Below are positions 8,155 to 16,088 of a stretch of 64,000 nt of DNA, in pieces (within the stretch, counting starts at the first letter, position 1; each line of letters opens with the position of its first letter). The DNA lies in contig JAQURG010000001.1 of assembly GCA_028715725.1 (NCBI GenBank), forward strand, positions 62,001 to 126,000, given 5' to 3'. Both the position numbers and the translations under genes were made by a program. This DNA comes from Methylococcales bacterium (GTDB taxonomy: Bacteria; Pseudomonadota; Gammaproteobacteria; Methylococcales; Methylomonadaceae). The notes beneath the pieces are model-generated. The model saw only the letters and a list, made by a program, of their open reading frames with translations, had not been told where the DNA came from and ran no database searches.

Positions 8155-10488
8155 CTAATTCGTCTGTTCAATTCGCTGAAGAGCGATTCCAAGCACACGC
8201 GAATCTGAGGAACGGTTCAGCAACTGTGGAGATGTTGCCTCAGGTACGGAAATTGAAATTTCTTGTTTAACTTTCGCTCCGGCCAATGGGACTCTCACTG
8301 CCAGTGTATCATCAGAAATTGCCACGATTTTCTCGTTCCATTGCTTTCCATGGTTCATGCTTTCGAATGAAACTGTAACAGGATGTTGCTGACTCGCACC
8401 GAAAACAGCAAGATGAAGAACGGCATCGCAATTCTTCGATTCGCAGTCTTTCGGAATTGGCAGCAGAAGTTGAGCATGTGCAGTCGACCATACATGATGC
8501 TCTTCTAAAGCATGCCAACCCGATCCAAAAATATATCCAGCCTCCTTGAAGTTGGCCCCGATTGTTATCGGGTATTTGATATCAAGCAAGATGGTGCTGA
8601 GCAATGCATTTCTGTTCTCTTGTCCTGAAAATTCAGGGAGCAGCCTGACCGTGGCAAACAATGGAGAATCCGCTACTTCCAAATACGGCAATTTTCGCAG
8701 CACATCAACCACAGGAGAAAGTTCAGCCCTCCGCTCAGCGGGCCAAATAAAACCCGGTATATTTTGCATTTTTTCCTTTTGCCGATCACTCAATCGTGCT
8801 GTAGTTTGATCTGTACAGAGCCCATAATGTGCCGACCAAACCATGTGAAAGTAAGGGATTAACAGAACGTCAGCAGAGCCATCTATCAGCATCTTAACTC
8901 CGGTCTGGGCTTTAGAGGGATTAAGCTCCTCTCCGAGGGAAAGCATTTCTGGCGGCCATTTTGACTGTGCCATATCGAGATTTTTATCACCCCCAATATT
9001 GAAGGTGCGGAAGCCGGCTTTAGGGGCCAGGTAGTTAGCAATAAAGTCATTGCGCCAAGGAATAAATGCAACAATTTCATCCGGATGGATTCGCTCGTGA
9101 AGCTCTGCAACAAGGTCTAGATCAATCTGTTGGAACATTTCACGTGCGTCGGCTGCGCCCTGCCACCTTTTTTGAAAATCTGGCAGGCTAAGAAAGATCA
9201 TTCCAACCAAGCCTAACAGCCAAATACGTCTATTTTTCTCATCTGTGCGAGTCATCCAGATCATGACCAGAAGCCAGAACGCGAAGATGCCGAGTGCAGA
9301 CCACCGATAAGAGGCACGCATCACATTGAAGCCGGGTAATTTCTCAGAAATCCAGGCATTTCCAGTTGGCGCTACTGCGAGCTCAGAAGGCATCTGGTTA
9401 CTTTGCTGACGGGGATGACTAAGTTGCAGAGATTCCGGCTTGGTTGAGTTGATCTTCAAAGATGGACCGAGCGCCATATAAAAGCCGAAGACTGCAATGA
9501 GGAAAACTCCTGTTGCTAACTTCAGATGCCGTCTTGCCCGCCACCAAGCGACAAAACCAAGCAGCAATACGGGCAAGGAAAAGGTGGTCATCCAAACGGA
9601 ACCGTCACCAAAATAAAGTTCATCGCTGCGATTCAAGCTGAGCCCCAGCAAATCTGGAAGCCAAAGTGTGCCTTTTGTCGGGATCGCAATAAAAGCTAGA
9701 TCTAGCCCCCACCCTCTGAAAAAATCAATTGGCTGAGCCTCAAAATTTGACTTGCCTATATAAGTACTGTAAAGCAAGTACGCTAGCCCAAAGCTAATCA
9801 CGTGCGCTGGAATCCCGACTTTTACCAGTATGCCCCTGATTTCTGGGCGTGTGAGATACGAATGAAACAATAGAATGCTTGAGCCAACAGCAAACATCAT
9901 GAAGCTATAGCCATCCATAAATACGGACACGATGGCCGCCGCAGAATAGATAGCAACCGCCAGTCGCGGCACCTTCGGTGATTCAGATTCAATCAGAAAC
10001 AGTCTGAAAGTAGCTAGGAAGTAAAACGACAGCAGCGCGATGCCTAACGACACCATGCTGTATCCTGCATGCGCCCAAATTATTGGCTGGCACATCCACG
10101 CGACTGCGCCCAGCAATGCGATTGATCGTGTTGCTCCAACCCGACGGGCGATCTGGTACGCAGAGAACATCGCCAACCCCAACCATAGCGCCGCCATCGC
10201 GGCATAGGCATCAGAAGGATGCAAGCCTAAGCGAATCAGCAGACTTGCCGGCCAAGCGCCAGCCAATCCAAATGCAATAGCTGCCGGATCGGGTATTCCA
10301 AAATCATGAGCATAAAAGTCAAAAAGCGGTCCATTCGCAAATGATTGAGCGAAACCCATTGACCAAACTGCTTGCCCAAGAGTGGGCATCATCAAGAACG
10401 GTACTGCTCCATTGACAAAAAAAACAAGCGCCACCGCCATTGCGGCAAGAATTAGCTCCCGAAGGCTCCAAGCTTGATGATTAGGCAT
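8155..10488 (-). CDS. Large multi-pass membrane protein, GT-C-like glycosyltransferase candidate
   Basis: A 777-aa protein. About 12 hydrophobic segments fill the first 430 residues (for example LILAAMAVALVFFVNGAV and YSFMMFAVGSSILLF). A soluble C-terminal part of about 350 residues with beta-rich character follows. This layout fits polytopic GT-C glycosyltransferases that use polyprenyl-phosphate sugars, and the context (GT2, flippase-like protein, methyltransferase) agrees. I see no definitive catalytic motif, so transfer activity is inferred. The ATG at 10488 has GAGAGAG directly upstream and overlaps the previous gene's stop by 8 nt; the ORF track's TTG at 10500 is less likely. It is the last gene of the cassette and is followed by decayed DNA. 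Confidence 0.6.
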   Translation of the reverse strand: MPNHQAWSLRELILAAMAVALVFFVNGAVPFLMMPTLGQAVWSMGFAQSFANGPLFDFYAHDFGIPDPAAIAFGLAGAWPASLLIRLGLHPSDAYAAMAALWLGLAMFSAYQIARRVGATRSIALLGAVAWMCQPIIWAHAGYSMVSLGIALLSFYFLATFRLFLIESESPKVPRLAVAIYSAAAIVSVFMDGYSFMMFAVGSSILLFHSYLTRPEIRGILVKVGIPAHVISFGLAYLLYSTYIGKSNFEAQPIDFFRGWGLDLAFIAIPTKGTLWLPDLLGLSLNRSDELYFGDGSVWMTTFSLPVLLLGFVAWWRARRHLKLATGVFLIAVFGFYMALGPSLKINSTKPESLQLSHPRQQSNQMPSELAVAPTGNAWISEKLPGFNVMRASYRWSALGIFAFWLLVMIWMTRTDEKNRRIWLLGLVGMIFLSLPDFQKRWQGAADAREMFQQIDLDLVAELHERIHPDEIVAFIPWRNDFIANYLAPKAGFRTFNIGGDKNLDMAQSKWPPEMLSLGEELNPSKAQTGVKMLIDGSADVLLIPYFHMVWSAHYGLCTDQTTARLSDRQKEKMQNIPGFIWPAERRAELSPVVDVLRKLPYLEVADSPLFATVRLLPEFSGQENRNALLSTILLDIKYPITIGANFKEAGYIFGSGWHALEEHHVWSTAHAQLLLPIPKDCESKNCDAVLHLAVFGASQQHPVTVSFESMNHGKQWNEKIVAISDDTLAVRVPLAGAKVKQEISISVPEATSPQLLNRSSDSRVLGIALQRIEQTN

Positions 10489-11386
10489 GCTCTCTCTCAA
10501 CTACGCACAATTTGCACGGAATAAAAACCGCGGACACAAAGAACAACAGGTCACCCGCAACGGTTACCAGCCGCCCAAGAAGCACCGCCATTAGCAAGCT
10601 TTCCTCCACCACAACTCCCTTTAAAATCAGTAGTAAAATCATTTCTCGAATACCAACACCCGCTGGAGCACCAGGTGTAACCAGCCCAATCAACCAGGCA
10701 ACGATATAGGCGCCGCCTATAATCAGAGCATACCGAGAATCGAATTCATCATATGTAGCAATGAGTTCAAGGACCGATATGAAAACTCCTGCTGAGATGA
10801 TTAAAAACAAAATTTGCCACAGAAGCGCCACAGAGGTTTGGCTACCGGCCAAACTGCATAGTAGGCTTGCCATAAAAGCGCAGGAGAACAGCATCAGAAA
10901 AACACCGGCTGCCAAAGGGAACTGCGGTAATAGTCGCGGCAGCACCAACCAGCCGAATAGCGCACCGGCAACAACTATCAAACCAAGCTCCCAAAGCATT
11001 GATTTAGCCAGCGCCCCAGAAGGTATTCCAGAAGACATGCCAAGTGCCTGACGCCCTGCAAGATGGAAAATGTTACCCGGCACATACTTGGCTAACTGAG
11101 ACGTACCGTAGATTTTTATCGAACTTGAACGGGTTACAAAAGCATTGAAATGCCGCAGCAAATGCCACCAGGCTAAAGCAAGAAAAAAGTTAGCGGCACC
11201 ATAAATCACAGCCAACAAGGAAATCAGGCCCCAGTCCAACAATTTAATGCTCGAAAAGTCGAGATCAAGCCCATAGGAGTGAAGGCGCAACCCAACGAAT
11301 AAAACACCCGCGACCGCCAGTACGCTGCCTATCCAATGCATAATGCGTGGCATTGTTGGGGACATTTTCAGTTTCGTGGGCGGCAT
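10481..11386 (-). CDS. UPF0104 / LPG-synthase transmembrane family protein (flippase-like)
   Basis: A 301-aa integral membrane protein of the family that includes the transmembrane half of lysylphosphatidylglycerol synthase and AglD-type proteins, often found with glycosyltransferases and thought to move lipid-linked substrates. Family hallmarks are SQLAKYVPGNIFHLAGRQA near residue 90 and the late TPGAPAGVGIREMILLLIL. About eight hydrophobic helices are visible. The first ATG (11386) overlaps the upstream methyltransferase by 19 bp. The ATG at 11365 would start 2 nt after that gene's stop and is an equally good choice; neither has a clear Shine-Dalgarno. The coupling places it in the same operon as the GT2 and GT-C-like genes. 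Confidence 0.72.
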   Translation of the reverse strand: MPPTKLKMSPTMPRIMHWIGSVLAVAGVLFVGLRLHSYGLDLDFSSIKLLDWGLISLLAVIYGAANFFLALAWWHLLRHFNAFVTRSSSIKIYGTSQLAKYVPGNIFHLAGRQALGMSSGIPSGALAKSMLWELGLIVVAGALFGWLVLPRLLPQFPLAAGVFLMLFSCAFMASLLCSLAGSQTSVALLWQILFLIISAGVFISVLELIATYDEFDSRYALIIGGAYIVAWLIGLVTPGAPAGVGIREMILLLILKGVVVEESLLMAVLLGRLVTVAGDLLFFVSAVFIPCKLCVVEREHA

Positions 11387-12009
11387 AGCAGCATAGTCCA
11401 GGGTAGCGGGCTCTTTGTTTCAATAACCTCGAAATATTTGGAGACCAGCTTGATAAAGCCGCTTTTGGACCAATGTTGAATGTGGCCGGGTGTGTTACCC
11501 CAACGCGTGACATACTTGCCTCTGGCCAGATTTAAAGCATGCCACACCGGCTCTTGCGGTACACTGACGATCAAATGATTTCTAGCTACCCGTTGCAACG
11601 CCCGGAGCCCGGCTTCCGGATTTTCCAAATGCTCAAGAACCTCGCAACAGACTACAAGGTCAGCGCCGTCTTGGTCAGTATCAAGATCGTAAATGCTTCT
11701 GGATTCGAAAAGTGAAGGCGATAACCCACGACTTATAGCATTTTCTTGCGCGATTTCGATAACACTCTTTGAAAAATCACAACCTCTGGTTGAAAAACCT
11801 TCCTCACTCCAGCGCAACACCCAGTAACCTTCACCGCAGCCGATTTCATGTATAGACTTTGGTGATAATTTAGCCACAAAATTAGATAAAGAAGACTGGA
11901 AGCCATTCATCATCCATTTAACAATGGGGTTGCTCGATCCGTATTTGTCATAGGCATTACCAATGACCACCCCATCTTCTTCAGTTCCACCTGAAATCCT
12001 GATACTCAT
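11368..12009 (-). CDS. Class I SAM-dependent methyltransferase
   Basis: A soluble methyltransferase with a Rossmann-like SAM-binding fold. Motif I is IHEIGCGEGYW, the acidic end of strand 2 is RGCDFS, and motif IV/post-I is DLVVCCEVLEHLENP. The C-terminal part (VSVPQEPVWHALNLARGKY) is seen in cluster-associated methyltransferases of the Methyltransf_11/23 type. I prefer the ATG at 12009 (213 aa), which has AGAGGG about 5 nt upstream. The ORF track's start at 12102 adds 31 poorly supported residues and lies next to the upstream pseudogene. The substrate is unknown; the glycan cassette suggests a sugar or lipid-linked intermediate. Confidence 0.75.
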   Translation of the reverse strand: MSIRISGGTEEDGVVIGNAYDKYGSSNPIVKWMMNGFQSSLSNFVAKLSPKSIHEIGCGEGYWVLRWSEEGFSTRGCDFSKSVIEIAQENAISRGLSPSLFESRSIYDLDTDQDGADLVVCCEVLEHLENPEAGLRALQRVARNHLIVSVPQEPVWHALNLARGKYVTRWGNTPGHIQHWSKSGFIKLVSKYFEVIETKSPLPWTMLLCRPRN

Positions 12010-12119
12010 GCGACCCTCTTCGAATACACGGCGATCTGGTTGGCGCCGAAAAAAATCTGGAATAATGCTCTGTAACTTCAAATTTGCCTGCTTGCCGACC
12101 ATTTCGAGGCGAGAATGAT

Positions 12120-12568
12120 CTAATTAATCCTTATGCTCATCGCTTGCGTATTTTGAAAAAACACCGATTTTGCACCCAAATCATTAACCTAATCAACAGA
12201 TGGATGAAGAGTCATTACTATAAGGCGAGACAAATTATTGTTCTTAAGGAACTTAGCAAGGGAAGATAGAAATTTATCTGGCTCCCTTACATGCTCAATA
12301 ACAGCTAAAGCAACTACCGAATCAAATTCTTCTACCTTTTTGGACAGGGCAGAAACGAATTGATGTTTTGGATATTGCATTCTGGCTTGCTGCAACGAAA
12401 TGTCATCCTTTTCTATACCCAGGTACTTATCAGCTTCTACCAAAGCAGCAAGCAACCCCGTCCCGCCGCCAAGTCAAGAACTCGTCCTTTAAGCCATGGC
12501 ATAACTGCTTGAATGCGCTGCCTTCTCAGATACGAAGACAGAAACCCCTCAGCTCCCTGATCAGCCAT
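12120..12568 (-). pseudogene. Second SAM-dependent methyltransferase, frameshifted and truncated
   Basis: Reading from an ATG at 12568 with AGGAG about 10 nt upstream, the frame gives MADQGAEGFLSSYLRRQRI…GRVLDL. A single-base deletion then hits motif I: adding one G restores DLGGGTGLLAALVEADKYLGI. The shifted frame continues through VVALAVIEHVREPDKFL to a TAG at 12189. The same frame beyond it still resembles the family (NDLGAKSVFF) before another stop near 12120. So the gene has a frameshift in the SAM loop, a nonsense codon and a lost C-terminus. Its start overlaps the GT2 stop by 8 nt, as expected of a former operon member. The ORF track shows only the fragment 12189-12455. Confidence 0.78.
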
Positions 12569-13529
12569 TTTTTGATTCTCCTAAACTTGGCTCCATATCT
12601 CTATTATTATCAACCTTAAACCGTATATCCTCTAACAACTTGCGGTTTGCCGCTAACAAATCGGCTAAGAATGCTACAAGCAGGGTCTGAAAACCCATTC
12701 CTAGCAAAACGGAAGCTAATATTAGAGATTGAATATGTCCATCGCCATTTCCATGAAAGTAGTGCCATAGGAATCGCAATCCAATAAAGAACCCCAACCC
12801 AAAAAGAACAGTGCCGATCGTCCCGAAAAAGCGGAATGGCCGATAAATAATAAAAATACGAACTATAGTGAAAATACTTCGTTTAATATAAGAAGGAATA
12901 CTCTTTACCAGCCTTGATGGTCGCAGATCCCCATTGACTCGAATGGGGACAGAAACTATAACCATATTTTTCTGGCCAGCTTGGATGATTGTCTCCAGCG
13001 TATAGGTATAGTCGCTAAAAACCATCAAGCGTTGGGCTGCCGCACGGCTCATCGCCCTAAAGCCGCTGGGCGCATCGGGAATGTCGGCCTTGCTTGCCCT
13101 ACGAACTACCCAACTGCCTAGCCATTGCAGCAGCTTCTTGATTGGGGAGAAATGCTCGATGGTAGCAATAGGCCGTGCGCCCACAACAATCTCAGCGCGA
13201 TGTTCAAGGATCGGATGTACTAATGCTGGGATGTCATCAGCGTTGTATTGATTGTCCGCATCTGTATTGACAATAACATCTGCACCCAAACGCAGACTTG
13301 CTTCTATGCCAGTCATAAACGCCCTGGCAAGCCCCTTATTTCCTGTATGTTTAACGACATGATCAATTCCATTGGCTTTGGCTACGTTTACAGTATCGTC
13401 TTGGCTACCATCATCAATAATCAACCATTCTACTGAGCTAAAACCCGGAACTGATCTCGGCAAAGCAGAAAGAGCAATCGAAAGTGTCTCGGCTTCATTA
13501 AAGCATGGTATTTGTATAATTAGTTTCAT
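12561..13529 (-). CDS. Glycosyltransferase family 2 with C-terminal membrane helices (polyprenyl-phosphate sugar type)
   Basis: A 322-aa GT-A enzyme of the dolichol/undecaprenyl-phosphate hexosyltransferase type. The nucleotide-sugar site is seen in IPCFNEAETL and LIIDDGSQDDT, the metal-binding DxD as NTDADNQY near residue 90, and the acceptor region as DAPSGFRAMSR near residue 155. Two C-terminal hydrophobic helices (FGTIGTVLFGLGFFIGL and LILASVLLGMGFQTLLVAFLADLL) anchor it, as in GtrB/ArnC-like proteins. It probably makes the lipid-linked sugar donor used by the GT-C-like protein of the same cassette. It is the first gene of the minus-strand operon; no strong Shine-Dalgarno is visible. Confidence 0.85.
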   Translation of the reverse strand: MKLIIQIPCFNEAETLSIALSALPRSVPGFSSVEWLIIDDGSQDDTVNVAKANGIDHVVKHTGNKGLARAFMTGIEASLRLGADVIVNTDADNQYNADDIPALVHPILEHRAEIVVGARPIATIEHFSPIKKLLQWLGSWVVRRASKADIPDAPSGFRAMSRAAAQRLMVFSDYTYTLETIIQAGQKNMVIVSVPIRVNGDLRPSRLVKSIPSYIKRSIFTIVRIFIIYRPFRFFGTIGTVLFGLGFFIGLRFLWHYFHGNGDGHIQSLILASVLLGMGFQTLLVAFLADLLAANRKLLEDIRFKVDNNRDMEPSLGESKNG

Positions 13530-13656
13530 TGATTCTGTTCTGACGAAAGTTTCAAGATTTTAACCCACGAAGGGGGTTTCGTCACTTTTTTAGTCCCAAT
13601 CCATGAGTATCTTTGTGCATTGTCAGCGGATTAAGGGTACTGAGGTCTACGCTACC

Positions 13657-14125
13657 TGAATCGCCCCGGACTTAACGAATACTCGGTGGCTTGAGTCAAG
13701 CTGTCTTAGCTGACTCTTGAATTGATTCATAATAGCGTATTTCATATTCAACTGGTGAGATATAGCCGATTGGTTCCAACAAAGCCTCGATGATTAAATC
13801 AATGCCCCCATTCCAGCGTGGCATATTCGACGTCTTCGACTATTCCACGGCCTTCGATGCCGGATCACTTCAGTTTTGCAAAAGCCATTGATCGTTTCGG
13901 CCAAGATGTCATCATAAGCATCCCCAATGCTGCCTGTCTTGGCAAGATATTGGCTTCGTCAAGCCGCTCGCTATAACGGATGATCGATAAGTACTGGCTA
14001 CTTCGGTCGCTATGAGATGGATAAGCTCTTCCGTTTTCATGCGCTTATGTGCCCGGAGTGCTTGTTCCAAGGCATCACTACAAATCCTCACTCCAAAAAC
14101 TCCGCCTTCATTCTCCAATGCCACC
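13657..14125 (-). mobile_element. IS3-family transposase (OrfB) relic, multiply frameshifted
   Basis: Pieces of the DDE integrase domain of an IS3-group OrfB appear in order on the minus strand but in different frames. DALEQALRAHKRMK comes first, then SDRSSQYLSIIRYSERLDEANI (DxG-S-QY region), DAYDDILAETINGFCKTEVIRHR (DNA..E region), EYATLEW, and finally LLEPIGYISPVEYE…SAKTA ending near 13705. At least four frame changes and internal stops make it inactive. TGAATCGCCCCGG at 13657-13669 may be part of one terminal inverted repeat; the other end was not found. The relic sits beside the glycan cassette, consistent with past insertion. Confidence 0.8.
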
Positions 14126-14199
14126 TGCCCTGATCCTTTCTATTTATAAGATATAGATATCTATTTATATCGTTTTATTAAAAATAAAAGCTGCTTTAC

Positions 14200-14357
14200 T
14201 ATATTTACAAGCTCAGCAAATCCCCCGTTACAGTGCTTTTGAATCTGAGAACTATGAAGAAGATTTAATTACTCATGACCTTTTATAAAGGACTATTTAG
14301 GTTTCGCCTCCTGATCAACATGGATGTTTTACGGCGGGCTTCAGCCCGCTTTTTTTC
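14200..14357 (+). ncRNA. Candidate small RNA ending in an orphan intrinsic terminator
   Basis: A strong plus-strand terminator (14334-14356) has no gene upstream on that strand for hundreds of bases. The preceding AT-rich stretch has a weak promoter-like pair (TTGAAT near 14240, TTTAAT about 19 nt later) and a CCTCCTG segment near 14307 that could pair with Shine-Dalgarno sequences. The 5' end is a guess. It could instead be the leftover terminator of a deleted gene. Confidence 0.3.
14334..14356 (+). terminator. Rho-independent terminator
   Basis: GCGGGCT-tc-AGCCCGC, a 7-bp GC-rich stem, is followed directly by seven T residues on the plus strand. This is a classical intrinsic terminator. 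It precedes the EAL-like gene by about 85 bp and no recognised gene lies upstream on the same strand. Confidence 0.85.
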
Positions 14358-14441
14358 GTTAGTGAGTCAGACCATCACCATTCATTATTACTTAGCAAAC
14401 CTGTAACTTATGTTATTGAATAGTAAATTGGAGGAAAGTTA

Positions 14442-15329
14442 ATGCCATTACAAGATCTGGTGGAATATTACAATGACCGGCTTGGGCTGGAACATCGTTC
14501 CAGTTTTCGCCCCTTTATACTCGAAGAAGGCAAAGTCAGCGGTCTGTTCGGCCCGATTCGGATTGACAGTTTATTTATGCCGCTAAGGCAGGCATTAAAG
14601 CCTACTGTAATTGTCGGTCATGCTGCGCAAATTACGGTTGCTCTCCATAAGCCCCAGTATCTCTATGCAAACGAAATAGAAACCTTGCTGGCGAATAATT
14701 CGGTACCCGCCACTGAATTTGAATCCATCATTAATTTTGACCGTTTGTGCCGCACCGTGCACATGCTGAATTATCTGACCTTATCGCATTTACAGGGCGT
14801 ATTGTTTCTGGACGTTGATCCACGGCATATACTGGGCATTAAACAGGATCATGGCGCTTATTTTGAAGAGGTGATCACCCAATGTGGACTGGAAACTAAA
14901 AATATAATCATCGTATTGACCGTGAGCAGCCAATATGCCCGCTACTATCAGGAACTGATCAACGGGCTCGAAAATTACCGGCGCAGAGGTTATCAAATTG
15001 CGCTTAAATTCGACTACCTGAGACAAACAAGTGAAGCGTTTGAGCTGATTGCCAATATTCTTCCCGATTACGTCAGTTTATCGGCGCGGAGCCTTGAAGA
15101 CCGGGGACTTGACGATAACTTGCCGGCAAGATTACAGCAGTTGAAAACGCGGGTATCTTCAGTAGGCGGCCAAACTATCCTGCAACAAATCGATGAGAGA
15201 AAATTTGATTCATTGGCCCGCAATACCGGTTTTGATCTGGTGGAAGGCGGCTATTACAGAGCAATAGCGTTTGATTATTTAAGTAGTCCGGAACCGGATC
15301 ATTATGGCTTGAACTCGAGCGCTTTTTAG
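14442..15329 (+). CDS. Degenerate EAL-domain-like protein, predicted catalytically inactive
   Basis: A 295-aa soluble protein that follows the layout of a c-di-GMP phosphodiesterase EAL domain without its catalytic residues. FDRLCRTVHMLNYL matches the helix before strand 3. FLDVDPRHIL stands where inlS-type Asn motifs lie. VLTVSS replaces the ITE/LTES Glu motif, ALKFDYLR replaces DDFGTG, and SVGGQTILQQID replaces AEGVE. GFDLVEGGYYRAI matches the final GYxxQGY segment. No EAL/EVL signature is seen in the N-terminal third. It probably acts as a binding or regulatory protein, if at all. The ATG has GGAGG about 7 nt upstream. It stands alone, after a terminator and before a lipoprotein pseudogene. 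Confidence 0.62.
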   Translation: MPLQDLVEYYNDRLGLEHRSSFRPFILEEGKVSGLFGPIRIDSLFMPLRQALKPTVIVGHAAQITVALHKPQYLYANEIETLLANNSVPATEFESIINFDRLCRTVHMLNYLTLSHLQGVLFLDVDPRHILGIKQDHGAYFEEVITQCGLETKNIIIVLTVSSQYARYYQELINGLENYRRRGYQIALKFDYLRQTSEAFELIANILPDYVSLSARSLEDRGLDDNLPARLQQLKTRVSSVGGQTILQQIDERKFDSLARNTGFDLVEGGYYRAIAFDYLSSPEPDHYGLNSSAF

Positions 15330-15407
15330 CCAGTGCCGTTGCCCTTTTTATTCCCCCTGACAACAAGCCTTGCATATGCTTGAAGAATGGAACAATGCCC
15401 TTAAACT

Positions 15408-15429
15408 GCTGCTGCGTAAGTGCAGCAGC
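15408..15429. repeat. Inverted repeat 3' of the EAL-like gene
   Basis: GCTGCTGC-gtaagt-GCAGCAGC is a perfect 8-bp stem about 80 bp after the stop codon. There is no adjoining T-run. It may stabilise or end the transcript. Confidence 0.35.
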
Positions 15430-15501
15430 ATTAATACTACCAATTGAAGCAAACTTTCGACCTTGCATGCTCCAAGAGCAAAAGAAAATACCACAACTAT
15501 A

Positions 15502-15847
15502 TTACCGGGCCATTTGCTGATGTATTTCAGCCATTTTACGGTTCGTCGTAGCCGGCCTTTTCATAAACATTAATCAGTTCCGGCAATGCGCCTTAATATC
15601 TTCAGTCTGTTTGACGTAGAGATAGCTTTTTGACTCATACTGATCAAGTAATTTTTTTATGTTCATCGGCCTTGATCAGCATCTCGCTTGCCGCTTCTTC
15701 ATAGTGTTTGGCCAGCGCCTCATGATCGACTTTGGATTCTACATTTAGCACAGCCTGACTCATGTCCATAGGATGCGGGTTCCTCTCGGCGCAAGCGACT
15801 AGTAATCCAAAAATCAGGAATAAGGAAATTAATAATTTGGTTCTCAT
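15502..15847 (-). pseudogene. Small lipoprotein gene, frameshifted
   Basis: The first 67 codons give a lipoprotein (signal ending LIFGLLVAC, lipobox Cys at about residue 19) with a helical, charged body (AKHYEEAASEMLIKADEHKK). The ORF stops because of one extra A in a seven-A run. The shifted frame continues convincingly (LLDQYESKSYLYVKQTEDIKA). A second shift gives LPELINVYEKAGYDEP and a third gives RKMAEIHQQMAR before a TAA at 15502. Three frames in 345 bp show decay. GGAG precedes the ATG. The function is unknown; small helical periplasmic lipoproteins of this type are often near metal-resistance genes, and a Cus operon lies downstream. Confidence 0.65.
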
Positions 15848-15883
15848 GGACGCTCTCCGGAAGCATTAATAGTTAATGACATC

Positions 15884-15916
15884 GCTTTTTATCAGCTTTT
15901 TATCAGCTTTTTATCA
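15884..15916. repeat. Tandem repeat, 3 x 11 bp
   Basis: The 11-mer GCTTTTTATCA occurs three times in a row, upstream of the lipoprotein pseudogene start. It is AT-rich and in non-coding DNA. It may be a slippage product or a small regulator-binding array; nothing else supports a role. Confidence 0.7.
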
Positions 15917-16088
15917 CTTTTAAACTTTTTTAGCTTGGGGATCAATGAAAAGAAACCGGAATCATTAATGCAACTGCATACCATCTCAATTTAAAGCACG
16001 AATAATGCCACTTCTAATGAATCAATCAATTAGCTATTTTTTGCCTTATATTTCGCTCCGTTAGCATAACAAGAGTGCATTTAATAGA

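Noticed and set aside
12189-12455. Small stand-alone methyltransferase of 88 aa
   Set aside because: It begins in the middle of motif I and lacks most of the fold. It is a fragment of the frameshifted gene starting at 12568.
13912-14124. 70-aa ORF as an independent gene
   Set aside because: It is one frame of the IS3 OrfB relic; its end is created by a frame change.
15175-15468. 97-aa minus-strand ORF overlapping the EAL-like gene
   Set aside because: Most of it lies antisense to the EAL-like coding sequence and no family is recognised, though the first 40 residues do lie in the intergenic region.
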